From Owenia fusiformis (lineage: Eukaryota > Annelida > Polychaeta > Sabellida > Oweniidae), in contig CAIIXF020000002.1 of the NCBI GenBank assembly GCA_903813345.2, positions 24,936,455 to 25,000,454 of the forward strand: a stretch of DNA of 64,000 nucleotides. The letters are read 5' to 3'. Each line of letters starts with the position of its first letter. Position 1 is the stretch's first letter. The position numbers and the translations under genes were made by a program. Below, in pieces: positions 51,701-63,623 of the stretch. A model generated the notes under the pieces. It searched no databases, was not told the DNA's origin, and saw nothing but the letters and a program-made list of their open reading frames with translations.

Positions 51701-54700
51701 GCGGCCTGTAAAAAACTTGATACGCCGTACGGAGGCCGCAAGGCGAGCGTAGGTTTCCTACGCTCGCCGCAGAAATACACTGATTTAATTGATCTTCGGT
51801 CGACGCACGCCCTCCGTACGACAAATGTGACTGGGGTGTTAGTCAAATTGCTCATTTCATTGTTAATATATATCACATTTGACGTGATTCAAAATTCCAT
51901 ATATCTGTTTGGTATTAATTGGCAATTGAATATTTTAGTTTTCATAATACTGACATTGTAAGAGATCAAAATGGATTTGATCAATGTTAAATGGATAAAT
52001 GATTTGGTGGTCATCGTACTGATAATATCATGACAATATTTATTTAATCGTTGCAACTATCACAAGGTCTTAATGACTTAATCTATTAAAATGATGCATA
52101 AAGCATTGTTGGGCATAGCTCTCCTTTAAATAAACTGACCTTGAATCCAGGATTATTCCCTGTACTCTTCATATAACCAACGTATCGCTCTATGTTGTTG
52201 GATGTTTCCACGTTGCCAAGGAAACTATAGGGGTCTTGAAATGTTCTTGCTGCGAAGAAAACTGTCGACATGTCTAAAAAAGAACACTATTTATTGACAA
52301 CTGATCGTATAAATTATCTGTTTGGCATCAAATAAGCAACGTTTGTCTTATAGGGTGGGTTTCATTAATATAAGTACAACGCCCCGATCGTGAATACACC
52401 TGAATATAGATCGACGTGGTTATAATTAACACTTTTGGCGCTTTCTTAAAACGCTCAGTGTATATATTATTACATTGTATTTAAGATTTTTCTAATCGGT
52501 GTAATATCCTAGATGCGAGTAGAAATAATCTTGATTTACATCTTTTAAAATTCACAATTCAGTCAAACTGATGTCATATTTGGAATCTACATGTAAAATT
52601 ACATCTAGAAATGTGGTTTTGAAAAGAGTTTATCAACTTTGAAAATTTAATTTTCTTTGAAAATGTGACTTCTAGGTCGGGGAGATTCCCCATAGAGCCC
52701 ATGTTGTAAATCCACAAAAAGTGAAATATCTTTTCTTGTGTTGGGCAGATAATATTTTCTTTTACTGGACATATTTTAATTTGTATAACTATCACATACA
52801 TAAGGGTAATATGAAAAGTGAACCACTAAAACTGATGAATATTCAAGTTTAAGGGAATTTTGTGATACCCTGCCATGTTATTTCCCCCGAGTCAGCCACC
52901 TGGTGGCGAAACTGGTAACTACCTACTCGCATCTGAGTAATTGGGAAGTATGAAAACATTAACAGTTTTTTCTAATTATGAATAATCATGTGTCAATTGC
53001 ATATTTTTATTACCTTTAATTACAGGGGCTTTATCAAAATGTTTACATTTGGCAATATTGTTCATATCGATACGGTGATAGTAAAATTCATCTAAAGGTT
53101 CTCTCTTAGCAATATCATATACAACATCGTCATTAGGGATCACCATACAGAGGGACAGTTTTGTTCCTTTAATCTAAAATGATCGTGAAATAATATGTAT
53201 GCACGAAGAAATAACGAAATGTGTTAAAAGATAAAATCGTTTATCTGTAGAGCAAAAAAAACTTGCAGTGTCTATTATATGAATTTTTTTGTTATTTTCA
53301 ATTTATACATGATGTTTAAATATATGCACAAGCTGCAGAAACTGACCAGTTCCAAGGTGATTTTTGGCAACCATTTTGGATTTTGTCATATTGACACCAG
53401 TTTTGCAGAATTTGCAACTTATAATACCAAATTTGGTGGCTCCATTAAAGATATCCATACATACCACTCGTATGATAATGATATATTTCTTAGGTTGGTG
53501 GTATACGTTATCCCATTAATGAACTCGAAAAATTCTTCATAGCATATTTTGACACATTCTAAGGAAAACAATACACTTAGTGTTAAACTTGCTGTACACT
53601 TATGGGGCATTGCCATGAAAATAATTGATTTGTTTATTTTTTTCACGGGACATAAAGGGGCATAAACAGACAAAATCGAAAAACAGCGGACATATATTGT
53701 AGATGGAAGATCAAAAGTCAAAACCTGTCTGTTTATGTCCATAGGAAATATTTTACTCAATAACTCCATTGATGCTCGATCATGTCCAAATGATGTACTG
53801 CTACGTGTAAGGATTGAAACGTGAACCAAATGCGCAAAATTCAAGATGGCCACCTTTGCGATTGATGTTCACGTTTCAATTCTTCAACTAACATATCTTA
53901 ATATAAATGTTTCTAGAGTTGAACGTAGAAGTACATCATTTTCCAGTCAGGGGATGCGATTGTGGCATAAACAAGCCAACAAAAAAGATTTATTTTGAAT
54001 TGTACAAAAATTGATGCTACTTCCTTCAAAATTGAGCTAGAAGCTTCAAATAAAAAGCATTTTAAAGCTATTTTGTTCTTCTTTCTCATGGTTTTATTTT
54101 TATTGGTTAAGGGGAGGGGAGGAGGGGGCACCCATTGCACCCCCATGGCTACGCGTATGTCAGCTTAAATTATTTAGCATTATATGTTGATTCAATAATA
54201 CTTATTTCAGGGTTTAATTTGATGAAGAATTAACCAAAAACGTGCAAACATTTCAAATTGGCCATCAAGAAATTCCCTGCTTGGCATCCGGCAGTTTCTA
54301 CATCATGAATAAACTAAAAATGCAAAAAATCTTCATACAAGAACTTTGCTGTTGTCTCTTAATAAGGTATTTCATAGATAGACTAGACTAAAATAATTGT
54401 AACCATTTTGAATATAAAAATAAATAAATATGACCATTCAGAATTCTGACCATCAGAAAACCCTTCGTTTTATTTATTGTTTAACTATTAAACGAAAATA
54501 CGATGTTTTGGAACGTATTTATAGTAAATAAAGTATAATCAGTCACTACTAAGTCTCTCTGTAAAAAGAAAACTATTTTACCGGAGTCCAACCATACGTA
54601 GATGTGATAGTCCGAGTGTACACTCCTTCCATAGATGCTGCACCCCTAGAAAAAACTTGTTGTGCTGTCACAGTTTTCCTGCCATTCCCTCCACTAGTCA

Positions 54701-57700
54701 TGGATGTAATAATGCTTTCAACCTCGGACCAATGTTCAATATTATGCACAGGAACAAAAATAGGATCGTCCTCGATCAAATATGGTTTTGGGAGTAATGG
54801 ATGAACCATGGTACGCTCTTCCTTATCAATGATAAATGTATACGATCCTTCCCCTTCCGTAAAATACGTTGCATCTTCCGTTAAGTCTTCCATTGTCATA
54901 TCTACACAAACTACTCCCTTAAATTTCGCTTTATAATGGAGAGGTAGACATATCGACGTAACCATTCCTAAGAAAGAAAAATTTTCTTCATTATCCTAGT
55001 AATTGTGGGGGGAACTGGGACCAGAAGTACACTCAATAATTAATTTTTGCGCTCCATATGATTTCTTCAAAACAGACTAACAGAGTGACACACACGTAAA
55101 GTGCTATGTTAAGAAGCAATTAAAGGATTGGTACAAGTGTGTGGTATTGAGCATGTTGCGGTTGAGGTTATTATATGTGGATTTGCATTTGGTATATAAC
55201 ATACAACGAAGGTTTCAGAAAAAGTACGCATCTTAAGAGGAAAAGCTCTAGAGAGCATCTCGTTGTAATATCAATTGTATGATACGGGTTGAGTCGAAAA
55301 TATGTAATTAATCATGATTTAGTCATTTAACATGGGTTATATCGAGCACAATTAAACCGTGTTCTATGCTTTTTCATTCTACCATTTTTAATTGATTTAC
55401 CATCGGGGACACGATTTTATGGCCACTTTACGAATTGTGATCATAATGCCAACCTCATCTCATGGTCCCCAATCAAAGACAATGTCAACAATAACAACCC
55501 TAGAAGCATCAGAGAGTTAAAAATAGAAAATCTCGGGAAGATGAGAGTAATTACACACAATGGTTTTGAGCATGTAATAAATAACTTCGCCCATTTCCCG
55601 AAGATTGCAAGTAAAATGCTAATCAGATCGTGACCATTGGGATAAATCAATGAAACTAAGTAGAATGTTAGGACATTAAACGTGGTTTAATTGTGCTAAA
55701 AATGATTTCAACTCCATGCTAAACAACTGAGATATTTTCCTGCTTACATTTACAAAACTCAACATGTACAAATTAAAGTAATCCTACCTAATCCCCATGC
55801 ATCCATATATGGGGTTGAGATTATAGGATGGTCGTACTCAACGTTGCTGAAGAAGTTATAATATGAGGACATATCGTGTCGGAGATTTTTTATATCACCC
55901 ACACTTGTATATTCACCAACCCTACCATTTAATGATGTCATTTTAGCCATCTTTAATAAAATAGCATCATCAAGTGCAGCCGCTACAATGAAAATATAAT
56001 TTTATAATTTACATATTCATTTATTTTAGTTAATGAAGAATGACATTTTCTATCTTGTTCTTCTTATATTCTTTTTTTTTCACAAAATACCCTTTGATTT
56101 GGACGATACTAATCTAGTACAGTATTTAGATGACTTTCGAAAATATGGAAACTAGATGCAAATGATAATTCTTGAAAGACAAATATGCCTCCGTTATGGC
56201 ATCACAGACATAGTCTTTAAGCATACCGTTGCATAATGAATTATACTTTGGAACTTTAATGACTAAGAAAATACTCCATATTATAGCAAATAAGCGACAG
56301 CATAGGATAGCAAACGACAAAAAAAGATTATCATTTAATTTAAGTTCGTAGCTTTCCTCTAATGTAATGCATACATGCAGGTGCTGTTTGCGAATCATCA
56401 AATTATTTTTGATTACCTCCACCTATACCGTATGTAAGTATCACAACTTTATTTCGCAACTTTGCATTCCCAGTTTCAATTGTTCTGTATACATTTTCTA
56501 TCATAGTATCAGTTGGTATCCCGTCCGTAAGAAAAAGAATGGCTTTGCCTGCAGAACATAAAAACGCAATACCAGTGTAAGCTTTAATGACTGTTACGAC
56601 ATCTTCTATATTTAAATTTGTTATCCTTGCTGGTGATACAAACCTTCTCTGCTCACATAAAAACCTAAGTACTCTCATTACTCATGTCAACTCTGAATTA
56701 GAAAATCTTGACGAATTGCTATATGCAAATAAACTATCGCTTAACACAGAAAAATCATAATTACACAGTTTTGTTGAATCTGCTTGACCGATGTTTGAAA
56801 AAACTAATTAACCACTTAAAATTATAATTAACTTTCACATAATGATAATCTACTTTATTGTATATATGTTCAGATTAACGCCTAAGATCTCAAAATGTGT
56901 AAAATTACGAATGAATATATTTACGATTTTTGACCCTTTGTAATGAAAGACATATTAAGAAAACGGTATTTTAAAAAATCAAAAATTTGGGGCCTCCTTA
57001 AATATTGGTTCAAATCATGCTGCGCTATATTGTGCAACGGACTTTTCATATTCTAGAGTCATACCATGGACTACTCTCTCGAGTGATCCATGGTGAGTTA
57101 GCCATTACTTTTAGAGGGAAGTGTACCTTTAAATTGTCCTAAACTCACTTCTGTTTTTTGCTAAATTGTACTCCAAATCAGCACTACTTCTAAACAGCGA
57201 GAAAGCATTTTCTAGTGCATTGGCATAGTTTGTACTACCAGAGGCATGGAAACCGTCAATATTCTTTTTAAGAATTGCCATGTTTTGTGGAATTGCTAGA
57301 GCCAGTTGATGGCCAAAGCATGAGCTTTTCGTATGATCTCCAGGAGCCACGTATGCCTTTCCAGAAAACCCAACAACTGCAACCTGCAAAACATACGGAT
57401 TATAAACTCTTATTTTTTTCTCACTTTCTCAACTATCGTCAATATAATATACAGTGTTAAAAAAACGCAACCCAAAGAAATCACTATATCTTGGAAAATA
57501 CTAATGCAATTGTGTCCATTTTTTCAGGAAAGAAAGAAAAGACTGTGTATGTATAGCTCCTGTAATTGGTTAGTTATAAAACATGATGCCTTAGACACCT
57601 GCTCAAAAGATATTAGAATTGGAAAGATACGAAGAACGCAGGCAGGGGTGACTGCCACAGCAATAAAACCGAATAACTTTCTAATTATAGTGTTTTAGCT

Positions 57701-60700
57701 CTTCAAATTTGGCACAAATCATCTTCATTCAAAGTATGGTAAATCTGTAGAGTGAAATCAAAATCACTCCTGGGACTTTACAGTTATGGTCGAAATGAGT
57801 TCAATACGCAGTCAAACGCCCTGGTTCAGGCAGACTTAAGAAGGCATTTTGACCATGACTCTAAAGTCCCTGGAGTGATTTTAATGAAACTCCACAAATT
57901 CACCACACATTGAATGAGAATAATTTGTGCCAAATCTGAAGTGCCAAAACACTACGGTTAAAAAGTTATTCAGTTTTATTGCTGTGGCAGTCACCTTTGA
58001 CTGCGTTTTTTGTATCTTTCTAATACTAATGTCTTTTGAGCAGGTGTCCAAGGCTTCATGTTTTACAAGTAAATAACTACAGGACCTATACATGCACAGT
58101 CTCTCCTTTCTTTCCTGAAAAAATGAGTGCAATTGGATAAGTATTTTCCAAGGTATAGCGATTTCTTTGGGTTGCGTTTTTTTTAACACCCTGTACATGT
58201 ACTGTAAAAGGAAAGAATATATTCTGGATTTTGAAGCGATCGGAGGATGACTGTATCAATTGACTACATCAATTGGTAGCTAGGCATTATTTCATTTGTT
58301 TATGTTAATATATCACAGGCTATTAAACTTGTAAGGTTCGTACATATTTCAAAAGTAATAACAATGATTACAGCATCTGTAGCACCATCAAATCTCGTGA
58401 TAGACTTAAAATTGACTGTTGTGACAATATCACAATATGATAGCCAAACATCGATTCTAATTTATATATCAATATAATAATTACAACATTTTAATTTTTT
58501 GAATTCCACATACTCTATCGAGAGGGTTAAGTGTATCGAGGACAGACTTTGCAGCATCTTTAGCAACATCTAATCTCGACATAGACCGACCATGTGGCAC
58601 TACTGTAGCCATTGATTCCGATTTATCTATAACTATAACAACATCCTTTGGTTCGGGTGTGGCGGATTCAACATACCATGGTCTGAAAAAAAGATTTTCA
58701 ACATGAAAGAAATTCAAGATAATGAAATTTAATTTAAGAAAGTCTTAATAGTAAACATAGTTCTAATCTGCTTGTGAAGTTATGCCATATTCAACATTTT
58801 AAATATATAACATTATTTTTCCTATTGGGAGAATTGTATAATAAGCCAAACATGCTACTTAAACATAGGCTTGTAACATATTGTATTGTAAAAAATATTT
58901 ACACAGTACATAGTAAATGTGATTATGTGAAACAAAATGTTCTTTGTTGGTAAGTCGTTTAGAAGTACTAGTGACTTAGCAAGTTTGATGCTTATATCAT
59001 CTGACACACTGAGGTACTCCTTAAAACAGTCGGAGCCGCAATCACCGAGAATTCTTATCAATTCTGAATAAGACGAATAGGAATAATGCATAAGATGTTC
59101 ATTATTCCCCTTATTCTTCACATTGACTGTGTGATGAATTTTACACGATTTATTATATCACGAATTTTTTTCAAATAGCGTTCCAACCTAAAACAACAAA
59201 TTGTATGAAGTAATTTACTTTTTGTCGTAAAACTCACCTGAATCGGTTGTCATAGTCGCCACACGTTCCCATAGCTGCCATTGGGTACGTAATCGTTATG
59301 CCTTGTTCGGTGCCAACGTACTGCCATTTTATTTTCGGTAGATTTCTTAATGATACAACATTTGAATAATGCATATTTTATGCAAGATAAAGAGAATGCA
59401 ACGATTAATCCTTAATAACACAGGGAAATCCATAGTGACGCTGCAAGAGTAGAAAATTCTACACGTATCAAGTTCTTGTCTTCAACTAAAAAAATACCCC
59501 TTTCATAATGGTTATTATTCCTAGACTCTAGTTATGATAAGATAATACCACCTACTTCATATTTTCCTTCATAACTTCAGTTAGTTCTGAGTGAAAGTAC
59601 ACGCGTTGGTCTTGACGTGGCGCTGTCTCCGATATTCGAATACACCAGTTGCCCAAATCGACCTTGAAAAATAATTATCGATAGTGTAAACTTTGTGTAT
59701 ATACATATACAGGGTGTCCCAGAAGTATACCCCCTAGGCAGACATAGTGTCGTCATTGTATGTGTCATATAAACGGTGTAATTTTTTCCCATTTGGGTGT
59801 TAAACCATGATACTTTGCAAATCAATGTAACTTTGGATAAGCTTTAAAATGATATATGACACATACTATGAGGACACTGGAATATGTCTGCCTATGGGGG
59901 CCCATACTTTCAGGACACCCTGTATATATATAACAATAAATACGCCCACCCCCCCCCCAATCAAAAGTAGATAACAAAAATGATCAATCAATTTCTAGAC
60001 ATTGTTCTACCTTAGCTTTAAATCGTTCGTCCCGTTCTCGAGGTCTGCTGTGACAACATTCCTGTTGGGTAGGACTTTTAGTAAAGTTTCCATAATTTCT
60101 CTCAATGACATCCTCAAGTTTACGAGCTGCATTTATATAACTATTGAATTTGGCGTCTAAAGAAGCAGAGAGCTGGAAATCAAGGTATATTTTACTTCAC
60201 TAATTATTGCTTCTATTTTGATGTGTACTCTTATAGCCTAGTCACATAGCCCGGCCGATGAGGTTCCGATGAGCCAGCGATGCAATTTTCACCAAACTCG
60301 GCCGAACACCGGCCGGACATCCGTGGCGTTTGTTGCTTTAAACCGCATCGGTGGCAGCTCGGTGAAATTTTAACTTCGGAGTTAAATTTCACCGGGCTCT
60401 CACCGAGCTCCCTCATCGCAGCCCCATCGTAACCACATCAGAACACACGTCGGCCGGTGCACGGCCGAGTATCGGTCGGTGTCCCGTGCATCTGAGACAA
60501 CCAGAGGACGAGGTTTTTTTAACGAACACCGGCCGAGCTCCGACCGAGCTCCGGCCGATGTGGGACAGAGCCTTGGAAAGTATAGTACCTGAAGATGTCC
60601 GGACGGAGTCCGTTCACGTCACCGAGCTCTGCTTCCGATGAGGAGAGCTCGGTGGCACCAAAAAAATCCACCGAGCTCTACCGATGCCGGACATCGGCCG

Positions 60701-61110
60701 GGCTATGTGACTAGGCCATAAGTTGTAGGCTATTTACAATTATGGCTTTAATACAATTATTCAATACCAATCATACGTGGCTAGTTGAAAGTATATAATG
60801 TCACAATTCTACATTGACTTATTCAATACACTGACTTTATTCAATGATGATCCTTTTAATTTCAAGGTTTCCAAAAAGTTTTAACATCTTAAATCTCCAA
60901 TTACGTCCATACCATACTACATTCTCTGCTCTACTATCTATGGTTTGCTATAAAGGAATAGTCTATATGGCGAAACTGGTTAATCCGTTTTTAAAGTGCT
61001 TGCAATGGCACATTTAATTAGTGCATTAGAATGCGTAACTATACCTTGTTTAAATCAGCCTCAAAATTCACAATTCTTTTTAAGAATTTCACGTCCATGT
61101 CGAGATGATT
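39726..61110 (-). CDS. gene B: VWA and Cache domain membrane protein, tandem paralog of gene A (exon 1 not found)
   Basis: Exons 2-21: 61045-61110, 60011-60172, 59556-59662, 59238-59345, 58514-58682, 57149-57383, 56417-56548, 55788-55982, 54582-54967, 53014-53173, 52140-52273, 50960-51120, 50263-50370, 49994-50104, 49642-49744, 49373-49489, 49058-49192, 48651-48775, 40517-40642, 39726-40137. They total 3,252 nt in one open frame of 1,083 residues. Every shared exon has the length and phase of its gene A partner except the 49994-50104 exon (two codons shorter) and the last exon (longer). The VWA MIDAS reads D-K-S-E-S, keeping DxSxS but with Glu for Gly; S-T-N-Y and L-T-D-G-I-P follow. Cache regions, Cys-rich segment and a TM (G-I-I-I-G-W-C-V to I-I-C-V-Y) follow. 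The tail has P-S-P-Y in place of A's PPPPY. The signal-peptide exon was not found in 61111-64000; it lies outside or is lost. A 7.5-kb foldback sits between the last two introns' exons. Confidence 0.9.
41342..41455. repeat. 34-bp tandem repeat, left arm
   Basis: About three copies of a unit containing cgtacgtcgaaaaatcgggt and gccggaaaaaattc. The mirror array is at about 48298-48400. Confidence 0.85.
41461..41759. repeat. 75-bp tandem repeat, left arm
   Basis: Four copies starting gattatcgcctccc at 41461, 41536, 41611 and 41685, each with aaaagatgtcgtgg and atcgagcgtc. The mirror array is at about 47995-48297. Confidence 0.9.
42267..42550. repeat. module M, left copy
   Basis: About 280 bp from gggagtggtgacttagac to gatcttctccctt. 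It recurs directly at 43929-44200 and inverted at 47177-47450, so M is present three times in the element. Confidence 0.85.
43045..43928. repeat. 412-bp tandem repeat, left arm (3 units)
   Basis: The word gttgttgagatattaact recurs near 43060, 43472 and 43885. The + strand is rich in G and T. The right arm has about five units. Confidence 0.8.
43929..44200 (+). repeat. module M', direct copy leading into the core ORF
   Basis: A diverged direct copy of module M that runs into the single-copy core ORF. It may have supplied promoter or leader sequence; this is inference from position only. Confidence 0.75.
44158..44582 (+). pseudogene. core ORF of the foldback element, frameshifted, function unknown
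   Basis: From 44158 one frame reads L-P-Y-L-S-L-K-Q-E-I-F-W, then I-T-N-S-L-S-G-I-L-K-G and K-E-A-F-D-A-I-L-Y-K-C-G-N-D-L-K-D-A-A-T. Near 44405 the protein-like sequence moves to the next frame: H-T-R-L-A-F-H-K-K-Q-V-D-T-L-T, K-T-E-A-E-K-T-T-K-E-L and a basic tail K-S-K-R-K-Q-A-T-T-P-N-Q-R-S-R, ending in TAA at 44580-44582. Helical, Lys-rich character suggests a coiled-coil or nucleic-acid-binding protein. I recognise no family and no transposase motif. No ATG opens the first frame. The stop is followed closely by a histone-type stem-loop. Confidence 0.5.
44601..44632 (+). promoter_or_regulatory. histone-mRNA-type 3' stem-loop and downstream purine element
   Basis: AGCCCT-TTTC-AGGGCC followed by ACC. 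This differs from the replication-dependent histone stem-loop consensus (GGYYCU-UUUC-AGRRCC-ACC) only at the first base, which leaves a 5-bp stem, the canonical UUUC loop and the ACC flank. ccaaaagag about 10 nt downstream resembles the histone downstream element. It starts 18 nt after the core ORF's TAA. In animals this signal binds SLBP and U7 snRNP and replaces polyadenylation. Confidence 0.65.
44990..46690. repeat. 412-bp tandem repeat, right arm (about 5 units)
   Basis: The inverted landmark aatatctcaacaac recurs near 45017, 45432, 45845, 46257 and 46662. This strand is rich in A and C. The many short ORFs here are by-products of base bias. Confidence 0.8.
47177..47450 (-). repeat. module M, right-arm inverted copy
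   Basis: Inverted copy of 42267-42550 (aagggagaagatcc to ccactccc), highly similar. Confidence 0.85.
47995..48420. repeat. 75-bp and 34-bp arrays, right arm
   Basis: Mirror of the left-arm arrays: four 75-bp units, then three 34-bp units (ggcacccgatttttcgacgt). Confidence 0.85.
51361..51844. mobile_element. GC-rich MITE
   Basis: TIR ctaacaccccagtcacattt and its complement ending actggggtgttag. The GC content stands out from the AT-rich intron. It lies in gene B's intron between exons 12 and 13. Confidence 0.85.
52509..52936. mobile_element. 430-bp MITE, copy 2
   Basis: Ends agatgcgagtag and ctactcgcatct. It matches 18883-19312 along its length. It lies in gene B's intron between exons 11 and 12, a different intron from copy 1, so the two insertions are independent of the gene duplication. 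Confidence 0.8.
53174..54581. other. gene B intron with unrecognised 144-codon ORF
   Basis: Intron between exons 10 and 11. A minus-strand ORF at 53419-53853 (contains S-L-S-Y-E-W-Y-V-W-I-S-L-M-E-P-P) matches no family I recognise and could be a fragment of a repeat. Nothing else was seen. Confidence 0.3.
57452..58193. mobile_element. 742-bp mariner-type foldback MITE
   Basis: Flanked by TA. Ends are CAGTGTTAAAAAAACGCAAC and GTTGCGTTTTTTTTAACACC. The arms are imperfect inverted copies for about 350 bp each, so it is nearly all stem. It lies in gene B's intron between exons 6 and 7. Confidence 0.85.
59710..59922. mobile_element. mariner-type MITE (213 bp)
   Basis: TIRs CAGGGTGTCC and GGACACCCTG flanked by TA, with inner inverted matches (aggcagacata and tatgtctgcct). 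It lies in gene B's intron between exons 3 and 4. Confidence 0.85.
60235..60717. mobile_element. GC-rich MITE
   Basis: Ends agcctagtcacatagcccgg and its complement ggctatgtgactaggcc. The interior is rich in ccgagctc and cggccga motifs in both orientations. It lies in gene B's intron between exons 2 and 3. It shares the terminal word agtcacat with the 51361-51844 element. Confidence 0.85.
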
Positions 61111-62380
61111 CTAAAACATATTGGAAATATTATGACTGACAACAATGTTACGGTATTTAGTCATATGTTGTTGTGTAAAATTGGTGTATGGTAAAAACAT
61201 AGGTTGTGTTAAAAATGGATAACACAACAAAAAACATTGTGACTTCAATTAAGAATCACCTTTAACTGAGGAACCGAATGTGTACACCGTTCGAATGTTA
61301 GAGAGTTTCTCCCTCTTATATGGTTTGCACAACGTTAGGAATACCTGAGCTAAACAAATGATAAAATACAGCACCCAACCATTTTCGTAGCGATTTGTGT
61401 CGAAGTGCTATACGAGTATTTTATGAGTAATTTGTAATTCAAGTTAAGAGAATTTCACAACTGCGATAACATAAACGTCCGCCATTTTGTACTGTCACGT
61501 GACTCCAATAAGGCGATATTTTTTGAATTTCCAGTGCTGATTTTTACGTAAAAAGGATCCCCAAGATGATATCCCAATATCTTTCTGTATGTTTCGAAAT
61601 TCTATGTGATTCAAATTCTTAAGCAAAATGGCGTCTGTTTGAATTCAAATTTTGTAATCCCAACATTAGCATATCGTAAAACGGCCATGCAGATCTGAAT
61701 CTATTCTCTCTGCATTTACAATGAAACTTCCTACTTGTCAGCTTGTGTACCCAATTCATACTAATAGGGAACATTAGTGCTTGCGTAATAAAATGCCAAA
61801 TGAAAGCACCCTGCTGTAGCATGATGGTTACGCCACCTCTGAAAACGAGGTTAGACGGCTACGTTCACTGATTTATTCAATAAAATGCCCGGGGATAACA
61901 TGAAATAAGAGAAAAACTGTCGAGTTTGAAATTCAAAACTTCACAAAATTTAGTAATTTGTTTATTTTTGTTGTTAGGGCATGGTCTACATTGCCTAAAA
62001 ACCTTGGGTACAAGTATATAGATGTAACCTACATACGATCATACAAAGCCAATTGAGCGTTGGAAACCACCTAATATGTTCTGATTTGACAGATGTACAG
62101 GCACGTAAACCGTCCGCTAAATATCTTATGTACAACTAATACAATACGTTACCGTCCATAGCATTCGATAGAAGTCATACGTAGTCGTCTAACGACATTG
62201 CGTTTGAAATTTTATTATTTACGATATACACCACGTTCCTGTTCTGGATTTGTCATTTCATGCCTTGTTTATACACAGTTTACTTACAGTTAATAGTCTG
62301 AGTGGCTCTGAGGCACATGTACTGAGAAAACACGAGAATGGACCAAAAATTATGAACTTGGATATCTCAGTCGGCTTACG
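61111..62380. other. upstream of gene B exon 2, no exon recognised
   Basis: Non-coding similarity to gene A continues to about 61225, and again near 61755-61805 (actaatagggaaca, like 31908-31925). No counterpart of gene A's signal-peptide exon is seen. Confidence 0.5.
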
Positions 62381-62551
62381 GACAACTCATCCCCTAGACA
62401 ACTCATCCCTGGACATCTCATCCCCTAGACAACTCATCCCCTAGACATCTCATCCCCTAGACAACTCATCCCCTGGACAACTCATCCCCTAGACAACTCA
62501 TCCCCTGGACAACTCATCCCCTAGACAACTCATCCCCTGGACAACTCATCC
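62381..62551. repeat. 16-bp minisatellite, left (gacaactcatccccta)
   Basis: About eleven copies of gacaactcatccccta/g. The reverse-complement array is at 63624-63803, so the two arrays form inverted ends around 1.1 kb of unique DNA. Confidence 0.9.
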
Positions 62552-63623
62552 TTCATCACATGAAGCTAAATTGTAAAGTGTGTCTTGAAAAGAAATGCTT
62601 AGTAAATACATCTTAGATCATTCAAAATATTATTTTTCACTTTACTGACACAAATAAACAGTCAAACGATGCCATCAAAAACTCTCATCTCTTCTTCTTA
62701 TTTTACATGACTCAATATTTCCTGACCAAACAAATAAAATTCTCTTTGTGTATAACTTAAACATGAACTTCATTAACTTCATCTGTGAATGCTGTGAAAA
62801 AATAATCTTTGGATTAAAGAATATTTGAGCTATGAACAACAAACATATTATAACATCAAAGGAACTTGTTCAATCAATGTTAATACAGAGACATATATTG
62901 TTTTATATGTCTCTGGTTAATTAATATCATATCGAAATGAAAAGTAAATATTTACAAAACAAATCACAGATTAATTGGTTGATTATCTCTTTGTTTTTTA
63001 GCAATTTTCCCCTCCAGAAAGTTTTGTTAATCACTGGTACTCCAATAGATTATGCTGGTTACTGAAACGGATTGTAACAAAATGTCGGAACCTCAAAGAA
63101 ACGATCGATTTTGATTTTTACCTAATTCCGGTGTTGCAGGCAGAATTCCCACGACATTTTTATCACAAACGTTTGTCGGTATCATATGTTTAAGAAAATG
63201 TACATGTTTGCAAACAAATAGTACAGAAGACAACAGAATCGTTGATTTAATACCTCACTATTGTTACATAAACCATATCTAATTGAAAGCCCATGCATAA
63301 ACGGAACGGGTTAGAAGTGCAGATCTTAACCTTTTAGAAGTTCTGTTTTCATAAAGTTTCAAAAGCGAGACATAGAATGTCATGGGAATTCAGCCTACAA
63401 CTCGTGAAATAAGGAAAAAAGAAAAATCGTATATACCTTCGAGGCTCCAACATTTTGTTACCCAAACGGATCAACAGCGTAATTGAGTGGAGTAACAGTG
63501 TTCATGTAATATATGTTTTTTGAAACTTAAAGCTGACCATATCCACAACCAAAACATTTAAACATTTGAATTGGTAATATAATATCAAAAAATTACTATA
63601 CTCAAACATGCCAAAAGATTAGT

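Noticed and set aside
55320-55700. Possible inverted-repeat element (gagcacaattaaaccgtg against cgtggtttaattgtgc)
   Set aside because: The pairing is short and imperfect and the boundaries cannot be placed.
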